From: Agrococcus lahaulensis DSM 17612
GTDB lineage: Bacteria; Actinomycetota; Actinomycetes; Actinomycetales; Microbacteriaceae
Length of the DNA: 64,000 nt
Direction of reading: 5' to 3'
Assembly (NCBI RefSeq): GCF_000425105.1
Contig: NZ_KE384304.1
Coordinates: 1-64,000 of the forward strand
Shown here piece after piece: positions 26,213 through 35,448 of the stretch. Position numbers and translations under genes: made by a program. Within the stretch, counting starts at the first letter, position 1. The number at the start of each line of letters is the position of its first letter. Below the pieces are notes generated by a model. That model made no database searches and was not told the DNA's origin. It saw nothing but the letters and a program-made list of their open reading frames with translations.

Positions 26213-27000
26213 GCCTCCGGCACGAGAGCGCCCTCGCGTGGGCCGACGACCTCTCGGCCGCCGCCGAGCCGCGGCTCGGCATCCTCGAGGCCTACGCGCT
26301 GCAGCGCCACCCCGCCGCCCTCGAGCACATGGGCGACGACGGCGCGGGCCTCGCGCGCGTCGCCGCTGCGAAGGGCAGCGGCATGGCCGGCCTCTGGCTG
26401 CTGCTGCCGCTCCTGCTCGCCGTCGTCGCGCCCGTCATCGGCTTCGCGGCGCTGCTCGGCGATCCGCTCGGCGTCCATCGCCTCGACGGCGACGTCTCGG
26501 TCCCCATCGCCGGCGCGAGCTTCGCCGTCGCCGGCATCGTGCAGGTCGTCGCCGCGGTGCGGTGGCTGCGCGGGCCGCGCCCGCGCGATCGCCAGCTGCT
26601 GCTGCTCGGCTTCGGCACCGCGATCTTCGCCGCGCTCAGCTGGTGGGTCATGGGCTCGGCCGCCTCGCTCGCCTCCGTCGCCGGCGTCGGCGCGTGGCGC
26701 ACCGCGGTGCTCGTCGCGGGTGCGCTCGGCCTCGTGCTCGGCGTGCTCGTGCTCGCGCTCGGCCGCAACGGTGGCCGGGCAGCGCCCGCGGCGCCGTCTG
26801 CGCCCGCCGGTGACGCGGCGCTCGGGGCGGTGCTCGCGGGGATCCCCGACGACGAGCTGCGGCGGATCCGCGAGGATCGCGACGCCGCGATCGACCTGCT
26901 CGCCCAGCGCGGTCGGCTCGCGCCCGAGGTCGCCGACCGTGCCCGCCGGGCCGAGCTCGGCACGCTGCACCGCATCGACGCCGACCTGCGCGCGAGGTGA
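26209..27000 (+). CDS. Four-helix membrane protein of the type VII-like locus
   Basis: A 263-residue protein. A short cytoplasmic N-terminus is followed by four hydrophobic stretches (LWLLLPLLLAVVAPVIGFAALL, IAGASFAVAGIVQVVAAV, LLLLGFGTAIFAALSWWV, TAVLVAGALGLVLGVLVLAL) and a charged helical C-terminal tail of about 60 residues (DDELRRIREDRDAAIDLLAQRG). No known family is recognised. The GTG start overlaps the preceding stop. By context it is a candidate membrane subunit standing in for the absent EccB/D/E or EssA/B components, but no sequence motif supports this. Confidence 0.6.
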   Translation: MSLRHESALAWADDLSAAAEPRLGILEAYALQRHPAALEHMGDDGAGLARVAAAKGSGMAGLWLLLPLLLAVVAPVIGFAALLGDPLGVHRLDGDVSVPIAGASFAVAGIVQVVAAVRWLRGPRPRDRQLLLLGFGTAIFAALSWWVMGSAASLASVAGVGAWRTAVLVAGALGLVLGVLVLALGRNGGRAAPAAPSAPAGDAALGAVLAGIPDDELRRIREDRDAAIDLLAQRGRLAPEVADRARRAELGTLHRIDADLRAR

Positions 27001-27046
27001 GCCGACGCGCCCGCCGTCACGACGCATCCAGGACCGAGGAGGACGC

Positions 27047-27670
27047 ATGAGCGAGCGGACCGACCTGCGCGCGGAGCTCGGAGCCGCGCCCGACCCGGAG
27101 TTCGAGCTCGAGCTGCCGCCCGGCTGGGCGCGGCACGCGCCGGACCGCGCGACGCAGGACGCGATGGCCGCCGGCATCCGCGAGCGCATGCTGCGCGCGC
27201 ACCGGCCCGACCTCTACGCGCAGGCGCAGCGCATGCTGCAGGACTCCTTCGAGGCGATGCAGCGCGGCGACGTCGTCGCGTTCTTCACGCCGACCGACGA
27301 CGGCGACGAGACCCTGTGGCTCTCGGCGTCGATCCTCGCCTCCATCCGCCGCGCCCAGCCCGACGTCACGCTCGACGAGGCCGTGCGCCACGCGATCCTC
27401 GAGTACGACGCGGCGCCGCTCGACGAGTCGAAGCGCATCGTGCGCTTCGAGCGCGACCGGCTCGAGAGCGTGCAGGGCGAGTCGCTCCGCGTGCTCACGG
27501 TCGTCTACCTCACGCCCGTGCCCGGCACGCAGCGCCGGCGCGCGCTCCAGCTGACCGCGACGATCAACCGGCCGGTCGACGTGGACGTCGAGGATCCGCT
27601 CGTCGACGCCCAGCGCCTCCTCCTCGACGCGTGCGTCTCGACGCTGCGCTGGCGGCGCCCGCAGGCCTGA
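27047..27670 (+). CDS. Orphan protein at the end of the type VII-like locus
   Basis: A 207-residue soluble protein preceded by a textbook GAGGAGG site. The N-terminal half is helical and rich in Arg/Met (ATQDAMAAGIRERMLRAHRP, DLYAQAQRMLQDSFEAMQRG). The C-terminal half is mainly strands (RVLTVVYLTPVPGTQRR, LQLTATINRPVDVDVEDP). I do not recognise the fold, though the strand-rich second half recalls proteins of the EspG or PsbP size class. It is the last gene before the ribosomal promoter, in the same direction as the locus, with a 46-base gap to the membrane-protein gene. Confidence 0.6.
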   Translation: MSERTDLRAELGAAPDPEFELELPPGWARHAPDRATQDAMAAGIRERMLRAHRPDLYAQAQRMLQDSFEAMQRGDVVAFFTPTDDGDETLWLSASILASIRRAQPDVTLDEAVRHAILEYDAAPLDESKRIVRFERDRLESVQGESLRVLTVVYLTPVPGTQRRRALQLTATINRPVDVDVEDPLVDAQRLLLDACVSTLRWRRPQA

Positions 27671-27732
27671 CCGGTGCGGCCGCCGCCGACGGGCGCTCAT
27701 CCGGCGCTCGCGGATCGAGTCGCGGCCGACGC

Positions 27733-27762
27733 TTGACCGTGCACGGCCGGTGGCCCTACCAT
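27733..27762 (+). promoter_or_regulatory. Promoter of the rpsL-rpsG-fusA operon, with about 210-base leader
   Basis: TTGACC (27733-27738), an 18-base spacer and TACCAT (27757-27762) make a good housekeeping promoter. The following 27763-27972 contains no gene and forms an unusually long 5' leader; I see GC-rich short repeats there but no clear riboswitch or attenuator. Confidence 0.7.
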
Positions 27763-27972
27763 TGACCGGGTGTGCGCACACGCGCGCCCTGCGTCATGCG
27801 CGGGGAGCGGGAGGGCAGCACTCGGGCAGCGGGCACCGGTCCGCGAGCCCCCACGGCATATCCACCACCTGAGAAGAGCGCGCGAGAGCGCGTGCGGTGG
27901 ATCACCGATGGAGTCGGCCGAGCCGACGAACCACATCGATATCGCTGTCACCGTGCAGCAGGAAGAAGCAAC

Positions 27973-28347
27973 GTGCCCACCATCCAGCAGCTGGTCCGCA
28001 AGGGCCGGTCGCCGAAGGTCTCGAAGACCAAGGCGCCGGCGCTCAAGGCGAACCCCCAGCAGCGCGGCGTCTGCACCCGCGTCTACACCACCACCCCCAA
28101 GAAGCCGAACTCGGCGCTCCGCAAGGTCGCTCGCGTGAAGCTCTCGAACGGCACCGAGGTCACCGCTTACATCCCCGGTGAGGGCCACAACCTCCAGGAG
28201 CACTCGATGGTGCTCGTGCGCGGCGGTCGAGTGAAGGACCTCCCCGGCGTGCGCTACAAGATCGTGCGCGGCGCGCTCGACACCCAGGCCGTGAAGAACC
28301 GCAAGCAGGCTCGCAGCCGCTACGGCGCGAAGATGGAGAAGAAGTAA
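27973..28347 (+). CDS. rpsL: Ribosomal protein S12
   Basis: A 124-residue S12 from a GTG start, with an AGGAAG site nine bases upstream. The decoding-centre blocks [13 protein letters not shown] and [15 protein letters not shown] are intact, with lysines at the two positions (K43 and K88 in E. coli numbering) where replacements give streptomycin resistance, so a sensitive genotype is expected. Its stop TAA shares an A with the rpsG start (TAATG). Confidence 0.98.
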   Translation: MPTIQQLVRKGRSPKVSKTKAPALKANPQQRGVCTRVYTTTPKKPNSALRKVARVKLSNGTEVTAYIPGEGHNLQEHSMVLVRGGRVKDLPGVRYKIVRGALDTQAVKNRKQARSRYGAKMEKK

Positions 28348-28817
28348 TGCCTCGCAAGGGTCCCGCCCCCAAGCGCCCGGTCGTTGCTGACCCCGTCTAC
28401 GGCGCACCGATCGTCTCGCAGCTCGTCAACAAGATCCTCCTCGACGGCAAGAAGGGCCTCGCCGAGCGCATCGTCTACGGCGCGCTCGCCGGTGTCGGCA
28501 CCAAGTCGGGCCAGGACGCCGTCGCGGTGCTCAAGAAGGCGCTCGACAACATCCGCCCCACCCTCGAGGTGAAGTCGCGCCGCGTCGGCGGCTCGACCTA
28601 CCAGGTGCCCGTCGAGGTCAAGCCGCACCGCGCGAACACCCTCGCGCTGCGCTGGCTCGTCTCGTACGCCAAGGCGCGTCGCGAGAAGACCATGACCGAG
28701 CGCCTCATGAACGAGATCCTCGACGCCTCGAACGGCCTCGGCGCCGCCGTGAAGCGCCGCGAGGACACGCACAAGATGGCCGAGTCGAACAAGGCCTTCG
28801 CGCACTACCGCTGGTAA
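28347..28817 (+). CDS. rpsG: Ribosomal protein S7
   Basis: A 156-residue S7 of standard length ([19 protein letters not shown] start, [20 protein letters not shown] end). It nucleates assembly of the 30S head and contacts the 3' domain of 16S rRNA. It is translationally coupled to rpsL through the one-base TAATG overlap. Confidence 0.98.
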   Translation: MPRKGPAPKRPVVADPVYGAPIVSQLVNKILLDGKKGLAERIVYGALAGVGTKSGQDAVAVLKKALDNIRPTLEVKSRRVGGSTYQVPVEVKPHRANTLALRWLVSYAKARREKTMTERLMNEILDASNGLGAAVKRREDTHKMAESNKAFAHYRW

Positions 28818-28826
28818 TCCAGCACT

Positions 28827-28860
28827 GGTGAGGGCGGGGCCCACCGGCGCCGCCCTCACC
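28827..28860 (+). terminator. Hairpin between rpsG and fusA, partial terminator or processing site
   Basis: GGTGAGGGCGG (28827-28837) pairs perfectly with CCGCCCTCACC (28850-28860). There is no T-tract and fusA follows within 41 bases without a clear new promoter, so it probably tunes the ratio of ribosomal protein to EF-G rather than ending transcription. Confidence 0.55.
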
Positions 28861-28900
28861 TCACCAACTCACCCGCTCCATCCACCATCGGAGGAACCCT

Positions 28901-31015
28901 GTGGCACAGGACGTGCTCACCGACCTGAACAAGGTCCGCAACATCGGCATCATGGCCCACATCGATGCCGGCAAGACCACGACGACCGAGCGCATCCTGT
29001 TCTACACGGGCGTCAACCACAAGATGGGCGAGACGCACGACGGCGGCGCGACCACCGACTGGATGGAGCAGGAGCAGGAGCGCGGCATCACGATCACGTC
29101 GGCCGCCGTGACGTGCTTCTGGAACAACAACCAGATCAACATCATCGACACCCCCGGCCACGTCGACTTCACGGTCGAGGTCGAGCGCTCGCTCCGCGTG
29201 CTCGACGGCGCGGTCGCCGTCTTCGACGGCAAGGAGGGCGTGGAGCCCCAGTCCGAGACGGTGTGGCGCCAGGCCGACAAGTACGACGTGCCGCGCATCT
29301 GCTTCGTCAACAAGATGGACAAGCTCGGCGCCGACTTCTACTTCACGGTCGACACGATCGTGAACCGACTCGGCGCGCGCCCGCTCGTGATCCAGCTGCC
29401 GATCGGCTCGGAGAGCTCCTTCGAGGGCATCGTCGACCTCGTCGAGATGAACGCGAAGACCTGGCGCGGCGACGCGAAGGGCGACGTCAAGATGGGCGCC
29501 GAGTACGCGATCGAGGAGATCCCGGCCGACCTCAAGGAGAAGGCCGAGGAGTACCGCGCGGCCCTCATCGAGACGATCGCCGAGGCCGACGACGCGCTCA
29601 TGGAGAAGTTCTTCGAGGGCGAGGAGATCTCGGTCCCCGAGATCAAGGCCGCCATCCGCAAGATGACGATCAACTCCGAGCTCTACCCCGTGCTGTGCGG
29701 CTCGGCGTTCAAGAACCGCGGCGTGCAGCCGATGCTCGATGCGGTCGTCGACTACCTCCCCTCGCCCGTCGACGTGCCCGCCATCCCCGGTCGCGACGTC
29801 CGCGACGAGGAGGTCGTCATCGAGCGCCACGCCGACCGCGACGAGCCGTTCGCCGCGCTCGCGTTCAAGGTCGCGGTGCACCCGTTCTTCGGCCGCCTCA
29901 CCTACGTGCGCGTCTACTCGGGCCACGTCGAGTCGGGTGCCGCCGTCGCGAACTCCACGAAGGGCAAGAAGGAGCGCATCGGGAAGATCTTCCAGATGCA
30001 CGCCAACAAGGAGAACCCGGTCGACTCGATGACCGCCGGCCACATCTACGCGGTGATCGGCCTCAAGGACACGACGACCGGCGACACGCTGAGCGACCCG
30101 TCGAACCAGGTCGTGCTCGAGTCGATGACGTTCCCCGCGCCCGTGATCGAGGTCGCGATCGAGCCGAAGACGAAGGCCGACCAGGAGAAGCTCTCCACGG
30201 CCATCCAGAAGCTCGCCGAGGAGGACCCGACCTTCCGCACCGAGAACAACCCCGAGACGGGTCAGACCGTCATCAAGGGCATGGGCGAGCTGCACCTCGA
30301 CATCCTCGTCGACCGCATGAAGCGCGAGTTCAAGGTCGAGGCCAACGTCGGCAAGCCGCAGGTGGCCTACCGCGAGACGATCAAGGGCACGGTCGACAAG
30401 TACGACTACACCCACAAGAAGCAGACGGGTGGCTCCGGCCAGTTCGCCAAGGTGCAGATCAAGCTCGAGCCGCTCGAGATCACCGCGGAGCAGACGTACG
30501 AGTTCGTGAACGCCGTCACCGGCGGTCGCGTGCCCCGCGAGTACATCCCCTCGGTCGACGCGGGCATGCAGGACGCGATGCAGGTCGGCGTGCTCGCCGG
30601 CTTCCCGACCGTCGGCGTGAAGGCGACGCTGCTCGACGGCGCCGCGCACGACGTCGACTCGTCGGAGATGGCGTTCAAGATCGCCGGCTCGATGGCGTAC
30701 AAGGAGGCCGCGCGCAAGGCGCAGCCGGTGCTCCTCGAGCCGCTCATGGCGGTCGAGGTGCGCACGCCCGAGGAGTACATGGGCGACGTCATCGGCGACC
30801 TCAACTCGCGTCGCGGGCAGATCCAGTCGATGGAGGACGCCCAGGGCGTGAAGGTCGTCAAGGCCCTCGTGCCGCTGTCGGAGATGTTCGGCTACGTCGG
30901 CGACCTGCGGTCGAAGACGTCCGGCCGTGCCGTCTACTCGATGGAGTTCTCGACCTACGCCGAGGTGCCGAAGGCCGTCTCGGACGAGATCGTCCAGAAG
31001 AGCAAGGGCGAGTGA
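28901..31015 (+). CDS. fusA: Elongation factor G
   Basis: A 704-residue translocase GTPase from a GTG start with GGAGGA eight bases upstream. The G1 motif [14 protein letters not shown]3 DTPGHVDF and G4 NKMDKLG are intact. Domain IV and V blocks ([41 protein letters not shown]) are complete. It drives tRNA-mRNA translocation and, with RRF, ribosome recycling. A single full-length copy is visible here between rpsG and tuf, the standard order. Confidence 0.98.
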   Translation: MAQDVLTDLNKVRNIGIMAHIDAGKTTTTERILFYTGVNHKMGETHDGGATTDWMEQEQERGITITSAAVTCFWNNNQINIIDTPGHVDFTVEVERSLRVLDGAVAVFDGKEGVEPQSETVWRQADKYDVPRICFVNKMDKLGADFYFTVDTIVNRLGARPLVIQLPIGSESSFEGIVDLVEMNAKTWRGDAKGDVKMGAEYAIEEIPADLKEKAEEYRAALIETIAEADDALMEKFFEGEEISVPEIKAAIRKMTINSELYPVLCGSAFKNRGVQPMLDAVVDYLPSPVDVPAIPGRDVRDEEVVIERHADRDEPFAALAFKVAVHPFFGRLTYVRVYSGHVESGAAVANSTKGKKERIGKIFQMHANKENPVDSMTAGHIYAVIGLKDTTTGDTLSDPSNQVVLESMTFPAPVIEVAIEPKTKADQEKLSTAIQKLAEEDPTFRTENNPETGQTVIKGMGELHLDILVDRMKREFKVEANVGKPQVAYRETIKGTVDKYDYTHKKQTGGSGQFAKVQIKLEPLEITAEQTYEFVNAVTGGRVPREYIPSVDAGMQDAMQVGVLAGFPTVGVKATLLDGAAHDVDSSEMAFKIAGSMAYKEAARKAQPVLLEPLMAVEVRTPEEYMGDVIGDLNSRRGQIQSMEDAQGVKVVKALVPLSEMFGYVGDLRSKTSGRAVYSMEFSTYAEVPKAVSDEIVQKSKGE

Positions 31016-31019
31016 GTGC

Positions 31020-31043
31020 CCGGGGCGGCGAGAGCCGCCCCGG
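31020..31043 (+). terminator. Hairpin after fusA
   Basis: The right arm GCCGCCCCG (31034-31042) pairs with CGGGGCGGC (31021-31029) around a GAGA tetraloop, extended by one more C-G pair. It lies five bases after the fusA stop and ahead of a possible separate tuf promoter, suggesting partial termination. Confidence 0.6.
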
Positions 31044-31062
31044 CCCCACCGACCGGCCGCGG

Positions 31063-31092
31063 TTTTCGATGAGACCGCGGCGCAAGTACGAT
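31063..31092 (+). promoter_or_regulatory. Candidate tuf promoter
   Basis: TACGAT at 31087-31092 is a good -10 box in an otherwise GC-rich gap; the -35 candidate TTTTCG at 31063-31068 (18-base spacer) is weak. A dedicated tuf promoter in the fusA-tuf gap is common and would explain the 147-base spacing. Confidence 0.45.
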
Positions 31093-31162
31093 AGATCAAC
31101 ACCACCGAACGCTCTGCCGCGAAGCGGCGGTGCACTCATGAGAACAGTCCTAGGAGGACATA

Positions 31163-32356
<1,194 letters not shown>

Positions 32357-32370
32357 TCTCCGGACTGCTC

Positions 32371-32404
32371 AACGGGGGCTCCTGCATTCGCAGGGGCCCC
32401 CGTT
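32371..32404 (+). terminator. Rho-independent-like terminator after tuf
   Basis: AACGGGGGC (32371-32379) pairs with GCCCCCGTT (32396-32404), extended inward by CCTG/CAGG, then CTCGTC. It ends the rpsL-fusA-tuf unit. Confidence 0.85.
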
Positions 32405-32457
32405 CTCGTCGTGCAGCGTGCTGCTGAGGGTCTGCGGCGGAGAGCGCCGCGCATCGA

Positions 32458-32463
32458 TATCGT
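32458..32463 (+). promoter_or_regulatory. -10 box six bases before the nucleotidyltransferase start (leaderless transcript expected)
   Basis: TATCGT at 32458-32463 is followed by six bases and the ATG at 32470, with no Shine-Dalgarno between them. Transcription would start at or next to the A of the ATG. No convincing -35 box is visible. Confidence 0.45.
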
Positions 32464-32469
32464 GCACGG

Positions 32470-33249
32470 ATGCAGCCGAACGACTACGCCGCGCTCTCGA
32501 AGGCGCTGACCGGGTGGGCCGCTCAGGCGGACGGCGTGCTCGGCCTCGTGCTCGTCGGCAGCACCGCCGACGGCGCCCGCTCACCCGACGCCTGGAGCGA
32601 CCACGACTTCTTCGTCGTCGCCGCACCGGGGGCGGCCGAGCAGCTCCGCGCGAGCAGCGCGTGGTTGCCGCCGCGCGGCACCCGGATCGTGCTGCACGAG
32701 CGCGACACCGAGCACGGCGCGTGGGTCGTCTTCGATGACGGGCACCTGCTCGAGTACGCCGTCTTCACGCCCGCGGAGCTCGCCCTCGCCCGCGCTGACG
32801 CATACCGGATCGCCGTCGACCGCATCGGCGGCCTCGAGTCGCGGCTGCGCCACTCGCTCGAGCCGCCGCGCCGAGACGCGCGTACCACCGCGACCCGGCT
32901 GCACCGAGCGCTCCTCGTCGGCGGCGGCCGTGGCGCGCGCGGCGAGCGGCTCGCGGCGCGCAGGCACTTGCTCGACGCCGCCGGAGCGCTCCTCGAGCTC
33001 GCGGGAGCGCTGCCCGCGAGCGGCACGGACGCCGACGCGCTCGGCCCTCGTGATCCGCACGATCCGTGGCGGCGCGCCGAGGCAGCGCAACCGGCGATCG
33101 CCGCCGAGCTCGAGGCGGCCCTCGCCAGGTCCGACCTCCGCGCCGCGGTGGCGATCGCCGACCTCGCCGCGCGCGTCGCCGGGTCTGCGCCCTGGTGGCC
33201 CGCGTCGCTCGCGACCGCCGTGCGCGATCGGCTCGCTGCCGGGCTGTGA
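32470..33249 (+). CDS. Nucleotidyltransferase-domain protein
   Basis: A 259-residue protein with a minimal nucleotidyltransferase signature: G30-S31 followed by the metal-binding pair D44-H45-D46 (LVGSTADGARSPDAWSDHDFF). This is the pattern of the pol-beta-like superfamily that includes aminoglycoside adenylyltransferases and MNT antitoxins. The C-terminal half is Ala/Arg-rich and helical. The substrate is unknown; drug modification is possible but not supported by a specific motif. It stands alone after the tuf terminator and appears to have a leaderless promoter. Confidence 0.72.
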   Translation: MQPNDYAALSKALTGWAAQADGVLGLVLVGSTADGARSPDAWSDHDFFVVAAPGAAEQLRASSAWLPPRGTRIVLHERDTEHGAWVVFDDGHLLEYAVFTPAELALARADAYRIAVDRIGGLESRLRHSLEPPRRDARTTATRLHRALLVGGGRGARGERLAARRHLLDAAGALLELAGALPASGTDADALGPRDPHDPWRRAEAAQPAIAAELEAALARSDLRAAVAIADLAARVAGSAPWWPASLATAVRDRLAAGL

Positions 33250-33276
33250 GGAGCGCGCGCCCGCGCGTGGGGCGAC

Positions 33277-33282
33277 TAGCCT
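33277..33282 (+). promoter_or_regulatory. -10 box six bases before the DUF1801 gene (leaderless transcript expected)
   Basis: TAGCCT (33277-33282), six bases, ATG at 33289, no ribosome site. It has the same geometry as the starts at 32470, 41365 and 45235. Confidence 0.45.
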
Positions 33283-33288
33283 GTCGGC

Positions 33289-33714
33289 ATGGCAGGGGCG
33301 GAGACGAAGCCGACCGACGCGAGCGTCGCCGACTTCCTGGACGCCGCGCAGCCCGCGCGGCGCGCGGAGGACGCGAAGCAGCTCGTGGCGCTCATCCGCG
33401 AGGAGACGGGCGCCGAGCCCGTCATGTGGGGGCCGTCGATGATCGGCTTCGGCTCGTTCCGCTACGTCTCCCCCTCCGGCTCCTCGACCGGCGACTGGCC
33501 CAAGGTCGCGCTGTCGCCGCGGAGGGCTGCACTCACGCTCTACGGGCTCAAGGACCGCCCGGAGGGCGAGGCGCTGCTGCCGGAGCTCGGCGAGTACACC
33601 GAGGGCGCGGGGTGCGTGTACGTCAAGCGCCTCGACGGCATCGACGAGGACGTGCTGCGCAGGCTCGTCCGCATCGCATGGCATCGCGAGCACGACGGGA
33701 CGCGCGATGCCTGA
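33289..33714 (+). CDS. DUF1801 (YdhG-like) domain protein
   Basis: A 141-residue protein matching the DUF1801 pattern: helical N-terminus (AKQLVALIREETGAEP), the MWGPSMIGFG strand, GDWPKVALSPRRAALTLYGL, and a closing helix. Related small domains (YjbR/CyaY-like fold) are widespread and of unknown role, some linked to iron or intracellular stress. It overlaps the following SCO4848-like gene by eight bases, so they are co-translated. Confidence 0.85.
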   Translation: MAGAETKPTDASVADFLDAAQPARRAEDAKQLVALIREETGAEPVMWGPSMIGFGSFRYVSPSGSSTGDWPKVALSPRRAALTLYGLKDRPEGEALLPELGEYTEGAGCVYVKRLDGIDEDVLRRLVRIAWHREHDGTRDA

Positions 33715-33937
33715 GGCGGTCGGCACGCTCGGCGCGATCCTGCTGCTCGTCGGCGCCGCGTTCAGCGTCATCGTCTGGCCCGCCTTCCTCCGGCGCGTCG
33801 CGCGCGATGAGCGCGCCCGCGACTCGGCGGGGCGGCCGACGAGGTTCCTCACCGTGCACGTGACCCTCGTCGCGATCGCGATCGTCATCGCGATCGCGCA
33901 AGCGGTCGCCGGCATCTGGTGGCTCGCCGTCTCCTGA
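33707..33937 (+). CDS. SCO4848-family small membrane protein
   Basis: A 76-residue protein with two membrane helices (LGAILLLVGAAFSVIVWPAFL and VTLVAIAIVIAIAQAVAGIWWLA) joined by a basic loop holding a PTRFLTVH block typical of the actinobacterial SCO4848 family. Function unknown. Its start overlaps the end of the DUF1801 gene. Confidence 0.75.
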   Translation: MPEAVGTLGAILLLVGAAFSVIVWPAFLRRVARDERARDSAGRPTRFLTVHVTLVAIAIVIAIAQAVAGIWWLAVS

Positions 33938-33966
33938 GCCCCGCCGTCCCCGAGCGCGGGGAGCGC

Positions 33967-33992
33967 GCTCCCAGCCGCGTCGGGTTGGCTGG
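33967..33992 (+). promoter_or_regulatory. Shared regulatory motif, copy A (before the acidic 117-residue protein)
   Basis: GCTCCCAGCC at 33967-33976, eight bases, TTGGCTGG at 33985-33992. Copy B at 34399 has the same two blocks at the same spacing, and both hold the inverted repeat CCAGCC-N10-GGCTGG. It begins 70 bases before the next start codon. It could be a binding site or an alternative-sigma promoter. Confidence 0.5.
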
Positions 33993-34036
33993 TCGCAGCG
34001 ACCGCGATCGCGGCCGCGCGAGAGGAGAGCTGCAGC

Positions 34037-34390
34037 ATGGCTGGATTCGAGGACCTCGCCGACGAGGCGCGCGAGCAGCGCGACGACGAGATGCGGGGCA
34101 CGCGATCGCCCGCGAACGAACTCATCGGCGCCGATGGCGCCGGCTCGGACGAGACGAGCACCGACCCGAACGTGCCGAGCGCCGATACCGAGGCGACGAG
34201 CGGGGCCTGGGCCGCCGCTGATCACACAGGCTCGGAGGAGGGCGGCGACGGCTTCGGGCCCGAGGGCACCCGCTCGCCCGCGACCGAGCCCGAGGCGATG
34301 GGCACGGGCGAGGCCGGCGACGCAGACGTCGAGGCGAGCGGCTTCGGCGACCCCTTCGACGGCGGCGCCGTCGACGTGCGCGGCGACTGA
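34037..34390 (+). CDS. Acidic disordered protein, unknown function
   Basis: A 117-residue, strongly acidic, Gly/Ala/Glu/Asp-rich protein predicted to be unfolded. It starts MAGFEDLADEARE, recalling the start of the small Rv0909-like protein at 45349 (MGLDDLANKGKE), and repeats a short block (GTRSPANE, GTRSPATE). GAGAGGAGAG precedes the ATG. The shared upstream motif and hydrophilic composition suggest a stress-induced hydrophilin-like protein; this is an inference. Confidence 0.6.
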   Translation: MAGFEDLADEAREQRDDEMRGTRSPANELIGADGAGSDETSTDPNVPSADTEATSGAWAAADHTGSEEGGDGFGPEGTRSPATEPEAMGTGEAGDADVEASGFGDPFDGGAVDVRGD

Positions 34391-34398
34391 CTGATGCC

Positions 34399-34428
34399 GC
34401 TCCCAGCCGGCGGTGCTTGGCTGGGAGC
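34399..34428 (+). promoter_or_regulatory. Shared regulatory motif, copy B (10-bp inverted repeat)
   Basis: GCTCCCAGCC (34399-34408) is the exact reverse complement of GGCTGGGAGC (34419-34428). It lies 8 bases after the upstream stop and 73 bases before the next start, so it may serve as a hairpin terminator, an operator, or both. Copy A at 33967 shares both blocks and their spacing. Confidence 0.55.
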
Positions 34429-34471
34429 GGAGCCGGCGCACCGGTGCCGGCCGTGACCTGGAGGTGCGAGC

Positions 34472-35023
34472 ATGGCAGACAGCCCCATCCGCGACGGCGG
34501 CGACCAGCCCCTCGACGACGAGCCCAAGCGCCCCGACGGCACCGACCCGCTCGACACGGTGCCCGTTCGCCGCGGCGGCGACCACCCGCCGGAGGACGAC
34601 CGCCAGCTGCCCGCGGGCGGCGAGCCGGGCCTGCCCTACCCGAACGCGGACCGCGACGGGCAGTCGGACTTCGTCGCCGACGCGACCGGCGAGCGCTACG
34701 AGCGCACCGTCGACGAGGGGCTCGAGCGCATCGACGAGCAGCGCGCGCGCATCGAGGAGCTCGAGGCCGAGCAGCCCGGCGCCGCCGTCGGCTCCTCCGG
34801 CTCGTCGCTGCAGCCCGGCCCCGGCGCGGCCGCCGTGCCGGGCGGCGCGGTCGGCTCCGGAGACGCGGGCGTCGCTGAGCCCGACCCGGCCACGCCCGAC
34901 CCGACCGCGCCCGGAGCGCCCGCGGCGCCGCAGGGCCCCGGCACGCTCGATCCCGCCGCCCCGGTCGGGGATCCGGCAGGCGATGCGAGCGCCCTCGACG
35001 ACATCGACCGGGCGCAGCCCTGA
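34472..35023 (+). CDS. Disordered Pro/Gly/Asp-rich protein, unknown function
   Basis: A 183-residue protein. An acidic charged first half (DDEPKRPDGTDPLDTVPVRRG) contains one predicted helix (TVDEGLERIDEQRARIEELEAE, a likely short coiled coil). The second half is a low-complexity Ala/Pro/Gly tail. No signal peptide. TGGAGGTG precedes the ATG. It is followed after nine bases by another acidic protein, so the two form a small operon. Confidence 0.6.
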   Translation: MADSPIRDGGDQPLDDEPKRPDGTDPLDTVPVRRGGDHPPEDDRQLPAGGEPGLPYPNADRDGQSDFVADATGERYERTVDEGLERIDEQRARIEELEAEQPGAAVGSSGSSLQPGPGAAAVPGGAVGSGDAGVAEPDPATPDPTAPGAPAAPQGPGTLDPAAPVGDPAGDASALDDIDRAQP

Positions 35024-35032
35024 GGGGGAGAC

Positions 35033-35323
35033 GTGCAGCACGACGACATCGAGCCCATCGACGGCATCGAGGACATCGAGGAGCCCGAGCGCTCCCGCGA
35101 CGACGACGAGGCGCCGGAGCTCGCGCTCGACGCCGACGTCCCTGATGGGATCTCGGGTGACCTCTCGGGGCGCTCGTACGACGAGCTCTCGGACCTCGCG
35201 CGAGCCGCGATCGAGCGCGACGACGCGACCGCCAAGCCGGAGCACGAGCCCGACGACGCGGCGGCCGCGGTCGTCGAGACCTCGGAGCCCCCGGGCCCGG
35301 ACGCCGATGAGCGACCGGTCTGA
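35033..35323 (+). CDS. Small acidic protein, unknown function
   Basis: A 96-residue, highly acidic protein from a GTG start with GAGGGGGAG upstream. It has N-terminal Asp/Glu/Ile repeats (DIEPIDGIEDIEEPE), a central segment DLSGRSYDELSDLARAAIE likely to form a helix, and a disordered tail. No family recognised. It is the last member of the group of three hydrophilic proteins. Confidence 0.55.
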   Translation: MQHDDIEPIDGIEDIEEPERSRDDDEAPELALDADVPDGISGDLSGRSYDELSDLARAAIERDDATAKPEHEPDDAAAAVVETSEPPGPDADERPV

Positions 35324-35383
35324 CGTCGAAGACGTCATGGGACGCCCGGTGACGCACGGCGACGCCGTGTGACGCGGCGTGAC

Positions 35384-35407
35384 GCGGCGGGCTGAACGGC
35401 CCGCCGC
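35384..35407 (+). terminator. Hairpin between the acidic-protein operon and the OsmC gene
   Basis: GCGGCGGGC (35384-35392) and GCCCGCCGC (35399-35407) form a perfect 9-bp stem with a TGAACG loop, without a T-tract. Short GTGACGC tandem copies lie just before it. Confidence 0.6.
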
Positions 35408-35448
35408 GTCCGTGCGAGCGTGTGGATCCCGAACCGAAGGAGCACCGC

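Noticed and set aside
32470-33249. Calling the nucleotidyltransferase an aminoglycoside-resistance gene
   Set aside because: Only the generic GS...DxD motif is present; nothing specific to AadA or ANT families is seen.
35348-35387. Tandem GTGACGC-like copies as a possible repeat array
   Set aside because: Only three or four imperfect units without regular spacing; no CRISPR-like structure and likely chance in GC-rich DNA.
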